Of a DNA stretch of 16,426 nt, positions 10,790 to 16,426 are shown piece by piece; the first letter of the stretch is position 1; every line of letters starts with the position of its first letter. A model generated the notes under the pieces. It was not told where the DNA came from. It did no database searches and saw nothing but the letters and a program-made list of their open reading frames with translations. Origin of the DNA: CAZKTO01 sp964555685 (GTDB lineage Bacteria > Chloroflexota > Dehalococcoidia > SHYB01). The stretch covers positions 1 to 16,426 of the forward strand of contig CAZKTO010000069.1 of the NCBI GenBank assembly GCA_964555685.1, in the 5' to 3' direction. The translations under genes were made by a program, and so were the position numbers.

Positions 10790-11634
10790 CAGCCGTTCCC
10801 CCGTTTGGAGAGGCGGCTGGCGAGAGTCGCGTAGAAGTAGGTGCGCGGCTGGGCGCGGAGGAAGCGAGCGACACGGCGGCTGCGCTTGGCCCGGACCACG
10901 TCGCCGGGGTTGAGGAGGAAGTCCTCGTGGCCGTCGAGGCTCGCCATGGCCTCGTGGTGGGGGCCCACGGTGAGCTCGATGACGGCGTCCTGGTGGACGA
11001 CGATGGGGCTGTCGAGACAGAGGTGGGGGGAGACGGCCACCAGGAGGAGCTCCTTGCTCTGGGGGTCCAGGACGGGGCCGCCCACGGCGATGGCGTAGCC
11101 GGTGCTGCCGGTGGCCGTGGCCACGATGACGCCATCGGCTTGGTAGGTGGTGAGCTCGGCGCCGTCGACGCGGGCGGCGACGGCGATAAGCCGGGCGGGG
11201 GCGCGGCGGCCGACGACGACCTCGTTGAGAGCCCAGGACGGTGGCCCTGGAGGGGCGGAGCCGCCCCCGGGCAGCACCTCGACGTCGAGGAGCGCCCGCT
11301 GCTCGATCCAGCCCTCCGCGTCGATATAGCGGGGCGCCTGCTGGAGGGCGTCGGCCCCGGCCAGCTCCGTCATGAAGCCCAATCGACCCATGTTGACCCC
11401 GAGGATGGGCAGGTCGCGGGGGACGGCGAGGCGAACAGCCCGGAGGATCGTGCCATCGCCACCGACGCTGACGATGAGGTCGGAGGCCTCGGCCTGGGCG
11501 TGGGCGCTGGCGTCGAGGGTGGCGGGGGTCAGCCAGCAACGGTGGCCGGCGCCGTGGAGCCTCTGGGCGAGGCTGCGGGCCAGGTCGGCCGCGGCCTCAA
11601 TGCGCCCGTTGAAGACGATGCCGATCTGTTTCAA
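10789..11634 (-). CDS. nadK: NAD kinase (281 aa)
   Basis: ATP- or polyphosphate-dependent NAD kinase making NADP+ in the cytoplasm. The GGDGT motif is at residues 58-62, with GVNMGRLGFMTE (79-90), LNEVVVGR (136-143), DGVIVATATGSTGYAIAVGGP (167-187) and the C-terminal SPH motif (202-204). The length is normal for the family. The TTG start at 11634 gives the expected MKQIGIVFNG beginning and has GAGGA (11641-11645) 6 nt upstream. A segment at residues 121-132 (LPGGGSAPPGPP) in the loop before LNEVV is encoded by a palindromic GC stretch and looks slightly longer than usual. It is first gene of a two-gene unit; its TGA overlaps the ATG of the NUDIX gene. Confidence 0.95.
   Translation of the reverse strand: MKQIGIVFNGRIEAAADLARSLAQRLHGAGHRCWLTPATLDASAHAQAEASDLIVSVGGDGTILRAVRLAVPRDLPILGVNMGRLGFMTELAGADALQQAPRYIDAEGWIEQRALLDVEVLPGGGSAPPGPPSWALNEVVVGRRAPARLIAVAARVDGAELTTYQADGVIVATATGSTGYAIAVGGPVLDPQSKELLLVAVSPHLCLDSPIVVHQDAVIELTVGPHHEAMASLDGHEDFLLNPGDVVRAKRSRRVARFLRAQPRTYFYATLASRLSKRGNG
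11252..11267. repeat. GC palindrome within nadK
   Basis: GGGGCGG-AG-CCGCCCC, perfect 7-bp arms around 2 nt, lies in the coding region for the loop GGGSAP of NAD kinase. It may be another short palindromic insertion in a tolerant loop, or chance. Confidence 0.35.
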
Positions 11635-11667
11635 GAGGATTCCTCGGCCTTGCCAGGGTCACGGGGG

Positions 11668-11696
11668 AGTTTAGCGCGCGGTTTCAAACCTGTCAA
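11668..11696 (-). promoter_or_regulatory. Sigma-70 type promoter for nadK-NUDIX
   Basis: On the minus strand, a perfect -35 TTGACA (11696-11691), a 17-nt spacer and -10 TAAACT (11673-11668). The expected leader is about 27 nt. The -35 lies inside a tandem 9-bp direct repeat (11684-11701). Confidence 0.75.
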
Positions 11697-11701
11697 ACCT
11701 G
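11684..11701. promoter_or_regulatory. Tandem 9-bp direct repeat at the nadK -35 region
   Basis: TCAAACCTG occurs twice head to tail (11684-11692 and 11693-11701), overlapping the -35 hexamer and part of the spacer. The position suits an operator for a repressor. The first copy also forms GGTTT-C-AAACC (11680-11690), similar to the core of the repeat at 11805-11833. Confidence 0.4.
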
Positions 11702-11742
11702 GATAACTACCGAGGAGCGGTGGCGCCAGCCCTCTCCCCCGC

Positions 11743-11765
11743 CCCCTCTCCGGCGCGGAGAGGGG
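11743..11765. repeat. Hairpin repeat between nuoN and nadK promoter
   Basis: CCCCTCTCCG (11743-11752) and CGGAGAGGGG (11756-11765) are perfect 10-bp arms with a 3-nt loop. A smaller hairpin, TTCCCG-TCC-CGGGAA, follows at 11781-11795. Both lie downstream of nuoN and may help to end its transcript, although no T-tract follows on the minus strand. Confidence 0.55.
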
Positions 11766-11804
11766 AGCACCTATTCCCACTTCCCGTCCCGGGAAGAGGC
11801 CATC

Positions 11805-11833
11805 GCAGGGGCGGGTTTCAAACCCGCGCCTAC
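11805..11833. repeat. Imperfect 29-bp palindrome overlapping the nuoN stop
   Basis: 14-bp arms around a single C, matching at 12 of 14 positions, with a perfect inner GCGGGTTT-C-AAACCCGC. The end reading GTAGG on the minus strand supplies the nuoN TAG stop (11830-11832). The GTAGG-GC palindrome-GCCCCTAC style also resembles the units in the NUDIX gene. Confidence 0.55.
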
Positions 11834-13281
11834 TTGGGGAAGGTCGCGGTGGCGCGCACGGCGAAGTCGAGGAGCCACCAGGGCGCGATACCGAAGAAGA
11901 GGACGCCGGGCGCCGTCATGGCCAGGGCCAGGGAGAGGGGCCGGGAGGCGGCGACGGGCTCCTCGGCGGGCGGCGGGCTCATGTACATCACCTTGATGAC
12001 GCGCAGGTAGTAGTAGGCCGAGATGGCGCTGTTGATGGCGCCGGCCACCGTCAGCCAGACCAGATCCGCCTGGACGGCGGCGTTGAAGAGATAGAGCTTG
12101 GCCCAGAACCCCACGGTGGGAGGCAGGCCGGTGAGCGAGAGGAGACAGAGCGCCAGGATGCCCGCCAGCCACGGCGAGCGCCTGCCCATGCCGGCGAAGC
12201 CATCGATCCCCTCGCCGCCGACGCGGTCGGCGATGGCGTTGACAACGAAGAACGCGCCCAGGTTGGTGAAGGCGTAGGCGCCCAGGTAGAAGAGGACGCC
12301 CTGGGGGCCGACGACGTCGCCGCCGGGCACGCGCGCCGCCACGGCCGCCAGGCCGATCATGATGTAGCCCGCGTGGGCGATGGTGCTGTACGCCAGGAGC
12401 CGCTTGAGATCGTTCTGGAACATGGCGGCGAAGTTCCCCACGCTCATGGAAACGACCGCCAGCACGCCGAAGAGCATGCTCCAATCGATGCTCACGTCGT
12501 CGAAGGCGATGTAGAAGACGCGCAGGATAACGGCGAAGCCTGCGGCCTTGCTGGCGACGGAGAGGAAGGCGGCCACGGGCGTGGGCGCTCCCTGGTAGAC
12601 GTCCGGCACCCACATCTGGAACGGGAAGCTGGAGATCTTGAACCCGAACCCGGCGGCGATGAGGACGACACCCACCAGAAGGGCGGGACTGTCCAGCAGG
12701 CGGGAGACGGGCACGGCGGCGGCGATGGCATCGAGCTGGGTGCTGCCCGTGACGCCCAGGACCAGGGCCATGCCGTAGAGCATCACGGCCGAGCTGACGC
12801 CCGAGAGGATCAGGTACTTGATCCCGGACTCGCTGCCGCGGTTGTCCCGGAAGAAGGCGACGAGGGCGATGGCCGAGAGGGTGCTGAGCTCCAGGGAGAG
12901 ATAGATGGTGATGAGCTCGCGGGTGGCGGCCAGGAGCATGAGACCGGCGGTGGCCAGCAGGAGCAGAGCGTAGTACTCGCCCTGGAACCGCTTGAGCTTG
13001 GCCACCGTGTCCTGGGAGGCGATGACGACGGCCGCCGCCACGCTCAGAAAGAGGTACTTGAAGAACAGGCTGAAGGCGTCCACCTGCAGCACGCCGCCGA
13101 AGGCGCGCTCCTCGTCCCCCGAGAGGGCGATGGCGAAGCCCAGCGGGATGCCCAGGCCCGCCAGCGTCAGATAGGGCAGCAGCCCCTTCCTCTCCAGCCA
13201 CAGGTCGGTGAGGAGGACGAGGAGGGCGACGCCCAGGACGCCGATCTCGGGCGCGAGCAGGTAGAAGTCACGAATCGGCAT
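11830..13281 (-). CDS. nuoN: NADH-quinone oxidoreductase subunit N (483 aa)
   Basis: Antiporter-like membrane subunit of respiratory complex I that takes part in proton pumping. About 14 membrane segments run through the protein. Key charged residues expected of NuoN are present: Glu131 (YLSLELSTLSAIAL), Lys215 (GFKISSFPFQMWVPDVYQGAPTP), Lys245 (SVASKAAGFA), Lys293 (NDLKRLLAYSTIAHAGY) and Lys395 (GFWAKLYLF). These sit close to the E. coli numbering. The length is normal. The ATG at 13281 has a GAGG about 9 nt upstream. It is last gene of the nuoL-nuoM-NUDIX-nuoN run and starts 11 nt after the NUDIX stop. The stop codon is contributed by a palindromic repeat. Confidence 0.97.
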   Translation of the reverse strand: MPIRDFYLLAPEIGVLGVALLVLLTDLWLERKGLLPYLTLAGLGIPLGFAIALSGDEERAFGGVLQVDAFSLFFKYLFLSVAAAVVIASQDTVAKLKRFQGEYYALLLLATAGLMLLAATRELITIYLSLELSTLSAIALVAFFRDNRGSESGIKYLILSGVSSAVMLYGMALVLGVTGSTQLDAIAAAVPVSRLLDSPALLVGVVLIAAGFGFKISSFPFQMWVPDVYQGAPTPVAAFLSVASKAAGFAVILRVFYIAFDDVSIDWSMLFGVLAVVSMSVGNFAAMFQNDLKRLLAYSTIAHAGYIMIGLAAVAARVPGGDVVGPQGVLFYLGAYAFTNLGAFFVVNAIADRVGGEGIDGFAGMGRRSPWLAGILALCLLSLTGLPPTVGFWAKLYLFNAAVQADLVWLTVAGAINSAISAYYYLRVIKVMYMSPPPAEEPVAASRPLSLALAMTAPGVLFFGIAPWWLLDFAVRATATFPK

Positions 13282-13292
13282 CGGTCAGCGCC

Positions 13293-13739
13293 TCACACGA
13301 TCCCCGCGAGTTCGGCGATCCGTTGCGTGTCGGGATGGAGCTCGGTCCAGATAGCGTGAAGCTCGGCCCGAGTGACCCAGCGCGCCTCGCCCACGTCGCT
13401 CGCCGGACAAAGCTCGCCGTTCACGCGCCGGGCCATGTGCGTTATGTAGATGACATGGAGCGGCACCCGCTGGCCGTCTTTCACGATGCGCTCCGCCAGC
13501 GGGTTCGGCCGTCCGACGCGCACCTCCAGGCCCGTCTCCTCCCGGACCTCGCGCGCCGTCCCCTCGGCGATGCTCTCGCCGGCCTCCAGCTTCCCGCCGG
13601 GGAAGGTCCACCGCCCCTTCCAGAACCCGCCGCGCTCCGGCCGGTGCTTGACCAGGAGCACCCGGCCATCGCCGTCCTCGACGATGGCGCCGACGGCGAC
13701 GACGACCCGGCCCGGCGGCATCCCGAAGTCGCTAGCCAC
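13293..13739 (-). CDS. NUDIX hydrolase embedded in the nuo operon (148 aa)
   Basis: Small single-domain NUDIX hydrolase. The NUDIX box is complete at residues 49-71: GKLEAGE, seven residues, then REV-REE-TGL. The preceding GGFWKGRWTFPGGKLEAGE and the N-terminal VAVGAIVEDGDGRVLLVKH strand resemble MutT/NudF-like pyrophosphatases. Substrate cannot be told from this; nucleotide sanitation, ADP-ribose or NADH-related dinucleotides are all possible. The GTG start at 13739 overlaps the last 8 bases of nuoM (stop at 13732-13734); an ATG at 13721 is an alternative. Neither has a clear SD, so translation is probably coupled to nuoM. It ends 11 nt before nuoN. Its placement between nuoM and nuoN suggests co-expression with complex I, possibly linked to NAD(H) turnover, but that link is inference. 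Confidence 0.9.
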   Translation of the reverse strand: MASDFGMPPGRVVVAVGAIVEDGDGRVLLVKHRPERGGFWKGRWTFPGGKLEAGESIAEGTAREVREETGLEVRVGRPNPLAERIVKDGQRVPLHVIYITHMARRVNGELCPASDVGEARWVTRAELHAIWTELHPDTQRIAELAGIV

Positions 13740-15189
13740 CGCTGGCCCCCAGGATGTCGGCGATGGGCTTGACGCCGGCCTCGAAGGCGTCCGTCACGAA
13801 GGCGGGGTAGATGCCGACAACGAGGATGGCCGCGGCCATGGTGGCGAGGGAGGTGGCCTCGACGAGGGAGATGTCGCCGATGGAGGCGAAGCGCGGCTTG
13901 AGCGGGCCGAGGAAGACGCGCTGGGCCGTCCAGAGGATGTAGCCGGCGCTCAGCAGCACGCCGAAGATGGCGAGGATGGTGGCCTCGCGGTAGGCGTCGA
14001 AGCTGCCCAGGAACACCAGGAGCTCGGCCACGAAGCCGCTCATGGCCGGGAGCCCCAGAGAGGCGAGGCCGGCGATCATGAAGCCGACGGTGAGGACGGG
14101 CATGCGCGACGCAAGGCCCCCCAGGTCCGGGATGTGGCGGGTGTGCGCCTTTTCGTAAACGAGGCCGGCGACCATGAACAGCATGCCGGTGATGGCACCG
14201 TGAGTGAACATCTGCATCGCCGCGCCGGTGAGGCCCACCTGGCCCAGGGAGGCGACGCCCAGCACGACGAAGCCCATGTGGCTCACGCTGGAGTAGGCGA
14301 TGAGGCGCTTGAGATCGCGCTGGCGGAAGGCCATGGTGGCGCCGTAGAGGACGTTGACGACAGCCAGGGTGGCGAGGAGCCAGGCCCAGTCGTGGGCCAC
14401 GTCCGGGAAGAAGCTGAGGCAGAGGCGGAGGATGCCGTAGCCGCCCATCTTGAGCATGACGCCGGCGAGCATGACGCTGGCGGCCGTGGGGGCGTCCGTA
14501 TGAGCATCGGGCAGCCAGGTGTGGAAGGGCCAGATGGGCAGCTTGACGGCGAAGGCGGCGAGGAGGAGGAAGAAGACGCCCTCGGACGAGACGAGGACCG
14601 TGGTGAAGGGCGTATCGCGCAGGGCGATCATGTCGAAGGTATCGGCGGAGAAGAAGATGAGGAGGATGCCGGCCAGCATGAGGGCGCCGCTCCCCATGGT
14701 GAAGAGCAGGAACTTCATGGCCGAGTACTCTTTGCGCCCGCTGCCCCAGATGACGATCAGGAGGTACATGGGGATCAGCTCGACCTCCCAGAAGAGGAAG
14801 AAGAGCAGCAGGTCGAGGGAGACGAAGACGCCGGTGATGCCCGATTGCAGGACGAGGAGCCAGAAGAAGAACTCCTTGGTCCGGTTGGTGACGCTCCACG
14901 AGACGAGGACGGCGCCGACGCCCAGGAGGCTCGTGAGGGCCACAAGGGGCGCGCTGAGACCATCGACGCCGAGGAAGTACTGGACCTTGAACGCCGATAT
15001 CCAGTCGTAGCGCTGGACCCACTGGGGATCGGGGTTGTCGTAGTCGACGCCGGCCCAGACGATGAGCGAGAGGACGAGCGTCGTCACGGTGGCCGCCAGG
15101 GCCAGCAGACGGACCTGCCGGTCGCCGCGGGCGAGGAGCGCCATGGCGACGGCGGCGCCAGCCGGCAGAAAGACGATGGCCGTCAGCAT
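13732..15189 (-). CDS. nuoM: NADH-quinone oxidoreductase subunit M (485 aa)
   Basis: Antiporter-like proton-pumping subunit of complex I. About 14 membrane segments. Conserved charged residues are present: Glu135 (LFWEVELIPMYLLIVIWG), Lys216 (FAVKLPIWPFHTWLPDAHTDAPT), Lys247 (VMLKMGGYG), Lys294 with RDLKRLIAYSSVSHMGF, His330, and Glu389 (SGFVAELLVFLG). The length fits the family. The ATG at 15189 has GAGGG about 8 nt upstream. The gene overlaps the start of the NUDIX gene by 8 bases. It is separated from nuoL by 255 bases of repeat DNA, an unusually large gap within a nuo operon. Confidence 0.97.
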   Translation of the reverse strand: MLTAIVFLPAGAAVAMALLARGDRQVRLLALAATVTTLVLSLIVWAGVDYDNPDPQWVQRYDWISAFKVQYFLGVDGLSAPLVALTSLLGVGAVLVSWSVTNRTKEFFFWLLVLQSGITGVFVSLDLLLFFLFWEVELIPMYLLIVIWGSGRKEYSAMKFLLFTMGSGALMLAGILLIFFSADTFDMIALRDTPFTTVLVSSEGVFFLLLAAFAVKLPIWPFHTWLPDAHTDAPTAASVMLAGVMLKMGGYGILRLCLSFFPDVAHDWAWLLATLAVVNVLYGATMAFRQRDLKRLIAYSSVSHMGFVVLGVASLGQVGLTGAAMQMFTHGAITGMLFMVAGLVYEKAHTRHIPDLGGLASRMPVLTVGFMIAGLASLGLPAMSGFVAELLVFLGSFDAYREATILAIFGVLLSAGYILWTAQRVFLGPLKPRFASIGDISLVEATSLATMAAAILVVGIYPAFVTDAFEAGVKPIADILGASGG

Positions 15190-15269
15190 GCCGCGGCCCT
15201 CATGGAAGCCTCAGCCATCCAGTCTCCTCGTTTCATGCTCCCATCTCCCAGTCCCTAGCTCCCTGTCCC
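15190..15269. other. Non-coding purine/pyrimidine-biased spacer upstream of nuoM
   Basis: On the minus strand this stretch is purine-rich, with spaced repeats AGGGAC, AGGGAGCT, AGGGACT and GGGAGATGGGAG. A CCTCGTTTCATG near 15227 resembles the CCTCGTTCCATA in the terminal repeat at 15270. No gene or good promoter is seen. Confidence 0.4.
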
Positions 15270-15440
15270 TAAGTGCCTCGTTCCATAAAGACGTTGCGTC
15301 CATCGTCACCCTGAGGAGCCCTTCGTTCCACTCAGGATAGACTCCGCGACGAAGGGTCTGGGGAGGGGCCCCTCCCCAGATTCTTCGTCCCGACCTGTCG
15401 GGACTCAGAATGACATGGTTCTTATGGAACAGGGCACTAA
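15270..15440. mobile_element. MITE-like element of 171 bp with imperfect terminal inverted repeats
   Basis: The ends 15270-15288 and 15422-15440 are inverted copies matching at 16 of 19 positions, including AGTGCC and GTTCCATAA. Inside lie GTCA-CCCTGAG (15305-15315) and CTCAGAATGAC as inner inverted ends, a perfect 24-bp palindrome (15357-15380) and GTCCCGAC-CT-GTCGGGAC (15387-15404). There is no coding capacity, so it would be a non-autonomous element. No clean target-site duplication is seen. It could instead be a REP/BIME-like structured repeat. Confidence 0.55.
15357..15380. repeat. Perfect 24-bp palindrome within the MITE-like element
   Basis: Two 12-bp arms, TCTGGGGAGGGG and CCCCTCCCCAGA, join with no spacer. 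It could extrude as a cruciform or fold as a very stable RNA hairpin in the nuoL-nuoM mRNA. Confidence 0.8.
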
Positions 15441-15444
15441 CTCC

Positions 15445-16426
15445 CTACCCCCATATCCAGAAGCCGGCCAGGATGAGGACGATGCCGATGGATATCAGGG
15501 CGCCGTAGGCCTGCACCTGGCCGTTCTGCATACCCGCCGGGATGCGTCCGGCGTTGCGGCCCAGCCAGCCGATGAAGTTGCCCATGCGGTCGACGATCTG
15601 GCCATCGACGGCCTCGGTGATGACGCCGACGGTGGTCACGTACAGGGCCCGGGCGATGACCCGCTCGTACAGGAAGTCGATGTAGTAGCGGTTGGCGAGG
15701 AGCGTGTAGAGGGGGCGCAACCGGGCGGCGACGGCCGCCGGCGAGAGCACGCGCCGGACGTACATGCCATAGGCCAGGACGATGCCGAAGGCGCCCGCCG
15801 CGGACGATATGGCCGCCACGCTCGCCGAGAACTCCTCGCCGTGGCCTCCCAAAAAGCTCGTCATGGCGTGGGCGGGGACGGCGCCCCACTCCCAGGGCAG
15901 GTCGGCCAGGCCGAAGACGAGCGCCGGGACGGCCAGCGCGACCAGCGGCAGCACCAGGAGCGCCGGCGACTCGTGGAGGCGCGGCTCGTGGGCGGCCGGA
16001 GCGTGGGCCTCGCCCTTGACGCCCGCCTGCTCCGCCAAGGCGCCGCCGCGGTACGCGCCGGCGAAGGTCATGGAGAGCATGCGGACGACGTAGAAGCCGG
16101 TGAGCCCGGCGGTGACGACGCCGATCCAGTAGAGGGCCTGGGCGCCCGTGATCAGGTCGTTCTCGGACGCGGCGCCGAGGACGCTGTCCTTGCTCCAGAA
16201 CCCCGAGAGGGGGAAGAGGCCGACGAGGGCCAGGCCGCCCACGACCATGGTGAGGGAGGTCCAGGGCATCGGCCGGCGCAGGCCGCCCATAGCGCGCAGG
16301 TCATAGGTGTGGGCGGCGTGATGGACGCTGCCGGCGCCCAGGAAGAGGAGCGCCTTGAAGAAGGCGTGGGCGCAGAGATGAAAGATGGCCGCGCCCACGG
16401 AGCCCATGCCGAGGGCCAGCATCATG
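15445..16426 (-). CDS. nuoL: NADH-quinone oxidoreductase subunit L, C-terminal part (cut by right edge)
   Basis: Distal antiporter-like proton-pumping subunit of complex I. About 326 C-terminal residues are visible of a protein that is usually 600-680 aa; the true start lies beyond the right edge, so the Met at 16425 is internal. The visible part opens with FHLCAHAFFKALLFLGAGSV, carrying the conserved His20 and Lys24 (partial numbering), followed by LSGFWSKDSVL with Lys79 and Asp80. Several membrane segments follow. The last 120 or so residues include the long amphipathic lateral helix and final anchor helix typical of NuoL. It is first of the visible nuo genes. Its stop is only 4 bases from the edge of the MITE-like repeat. 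Confidence 0.96.
   Translation of the reverse strand, partial: MMLALGMGSVGAAIFHLCAHAFFKALLFLGAGSVHHAAHTYDLRAMGGLRRPMPWTSLTMVVGGLALVGLFPLSGFWSKDSVLGAASENDLITGAQALYWIGVVTAGLTGFYVVRMLSMTFAGAYRGGALAEQAGVKGEAHAPAAHEPRLHESPALLVLPLVALAVPALVFGLADLPWEWGAVPAHAMTSFLGGHGEEFSASVAAISSAAGAFGIVLAYGMYVRRVLSPAAVAARLRPLYTLLANRYYIDFLYERVIARALYVTTVGVITEAVDGQIVDRMGNFIGWLGRNAGRIPAGMQNGQVQAYGALISIGIVLILAGFWIWG

Noticed and set aside
10790..11539. N-terminal extension of the NUDIX frame by about 250 codons
   Set aside because: It runs in another frame of nadK on the same strand, giving an Arg/Pro-rich low-complexity product. The ATG at 10789 is the coupled start.
13450..15258. Long plus-strand open frame of 602 codons
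   Set aside because: Antisense to nuoM, which has all its conserved residues. The predicted product is Glu/Asp/Gly-rich and low complexity.
15190..15300. Internal promoter for nuoM
   Set aside because: The best match on the minus strand (GTGACG with a 15-nt spacer and TTTATG) is too poor to report.
15259..15450. Target-site duplication flanking the MITE-like element
   Set aside because: CTCCCT occurs on both sides (15259-15264 and 15441-15446), but the left copy is 5 bases away from the terminal repeat, so it is not a convincing duplication.

Overview
The window is GC-rich bacterial DNA. All protein genes except one lie on the minus strand, so the operons read from right to left. The gene content is a complex I antiporter-type module, a three-gene succinate dehydrogenase/fumarate reductase with an HdrB-like third subunit instead of SdhC/SdhD, Aur1-like PAP2 proteins, and many small palindromic repeats. 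This fits a Chloroflexota-type genome (Dehalococcoidia/SAR202-like), but that is inference: no rRNA or marker gene is present to fix the taxon.

Layout, left to right. (1) 1-893: N-terminal two fifths or so of DNA topoisomerase I (topA), cut by the left edge. (2) 1055-2167: dprA, preceded directly by two tRNA-Ser genes (GGA, 2192-2279; CGA, 2300-2387), probably one tRNA-tRNA-dprA-topA transcript. (3) 2486-3236: the only plus-strand unit, with a near-consensus promoter, a collagen-like lipoprotein gene and a perfect 15-bp-stem bidirectional terminator. (4) 3296-6817: sdhA-sdhB-sdhE, tightly coupled, with a promoter at 6885-6913 overlapped by a CRP/FNR-like palindrome. (5) 6960-9971: two tandem PAP2 paralogues behind a radical SAM/SPASM gene. 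(6) 10073-11634: nadK translationally coupled to an ADP-ribose pyrophosphatase-type NUDIX gene whose N-terminus is encoded by palindromic repeat DNA. (7) 11830-16426: 3' end of nuoL, then nuoM, a second NUDIX gene and nuoN. A MITE-like repeat separates nuoL from nuoM.

The genes mostly serve respiration and NAD metabolism: complex I membrane arm, a quinone-linked succinate/fumarate enzyme, NAD kinase and two NUDIX hydrolases. The most unusual features are the repeat DNA translated in frame within a NUDIX protein, the NUDIX gene embedded between nuoM and nuoN, a radical SAM plus twin PAP2 cassette, and an isolated collagen-like lipoprotein. No CRISPR array, phage gene, transposase or rRNA was seen.
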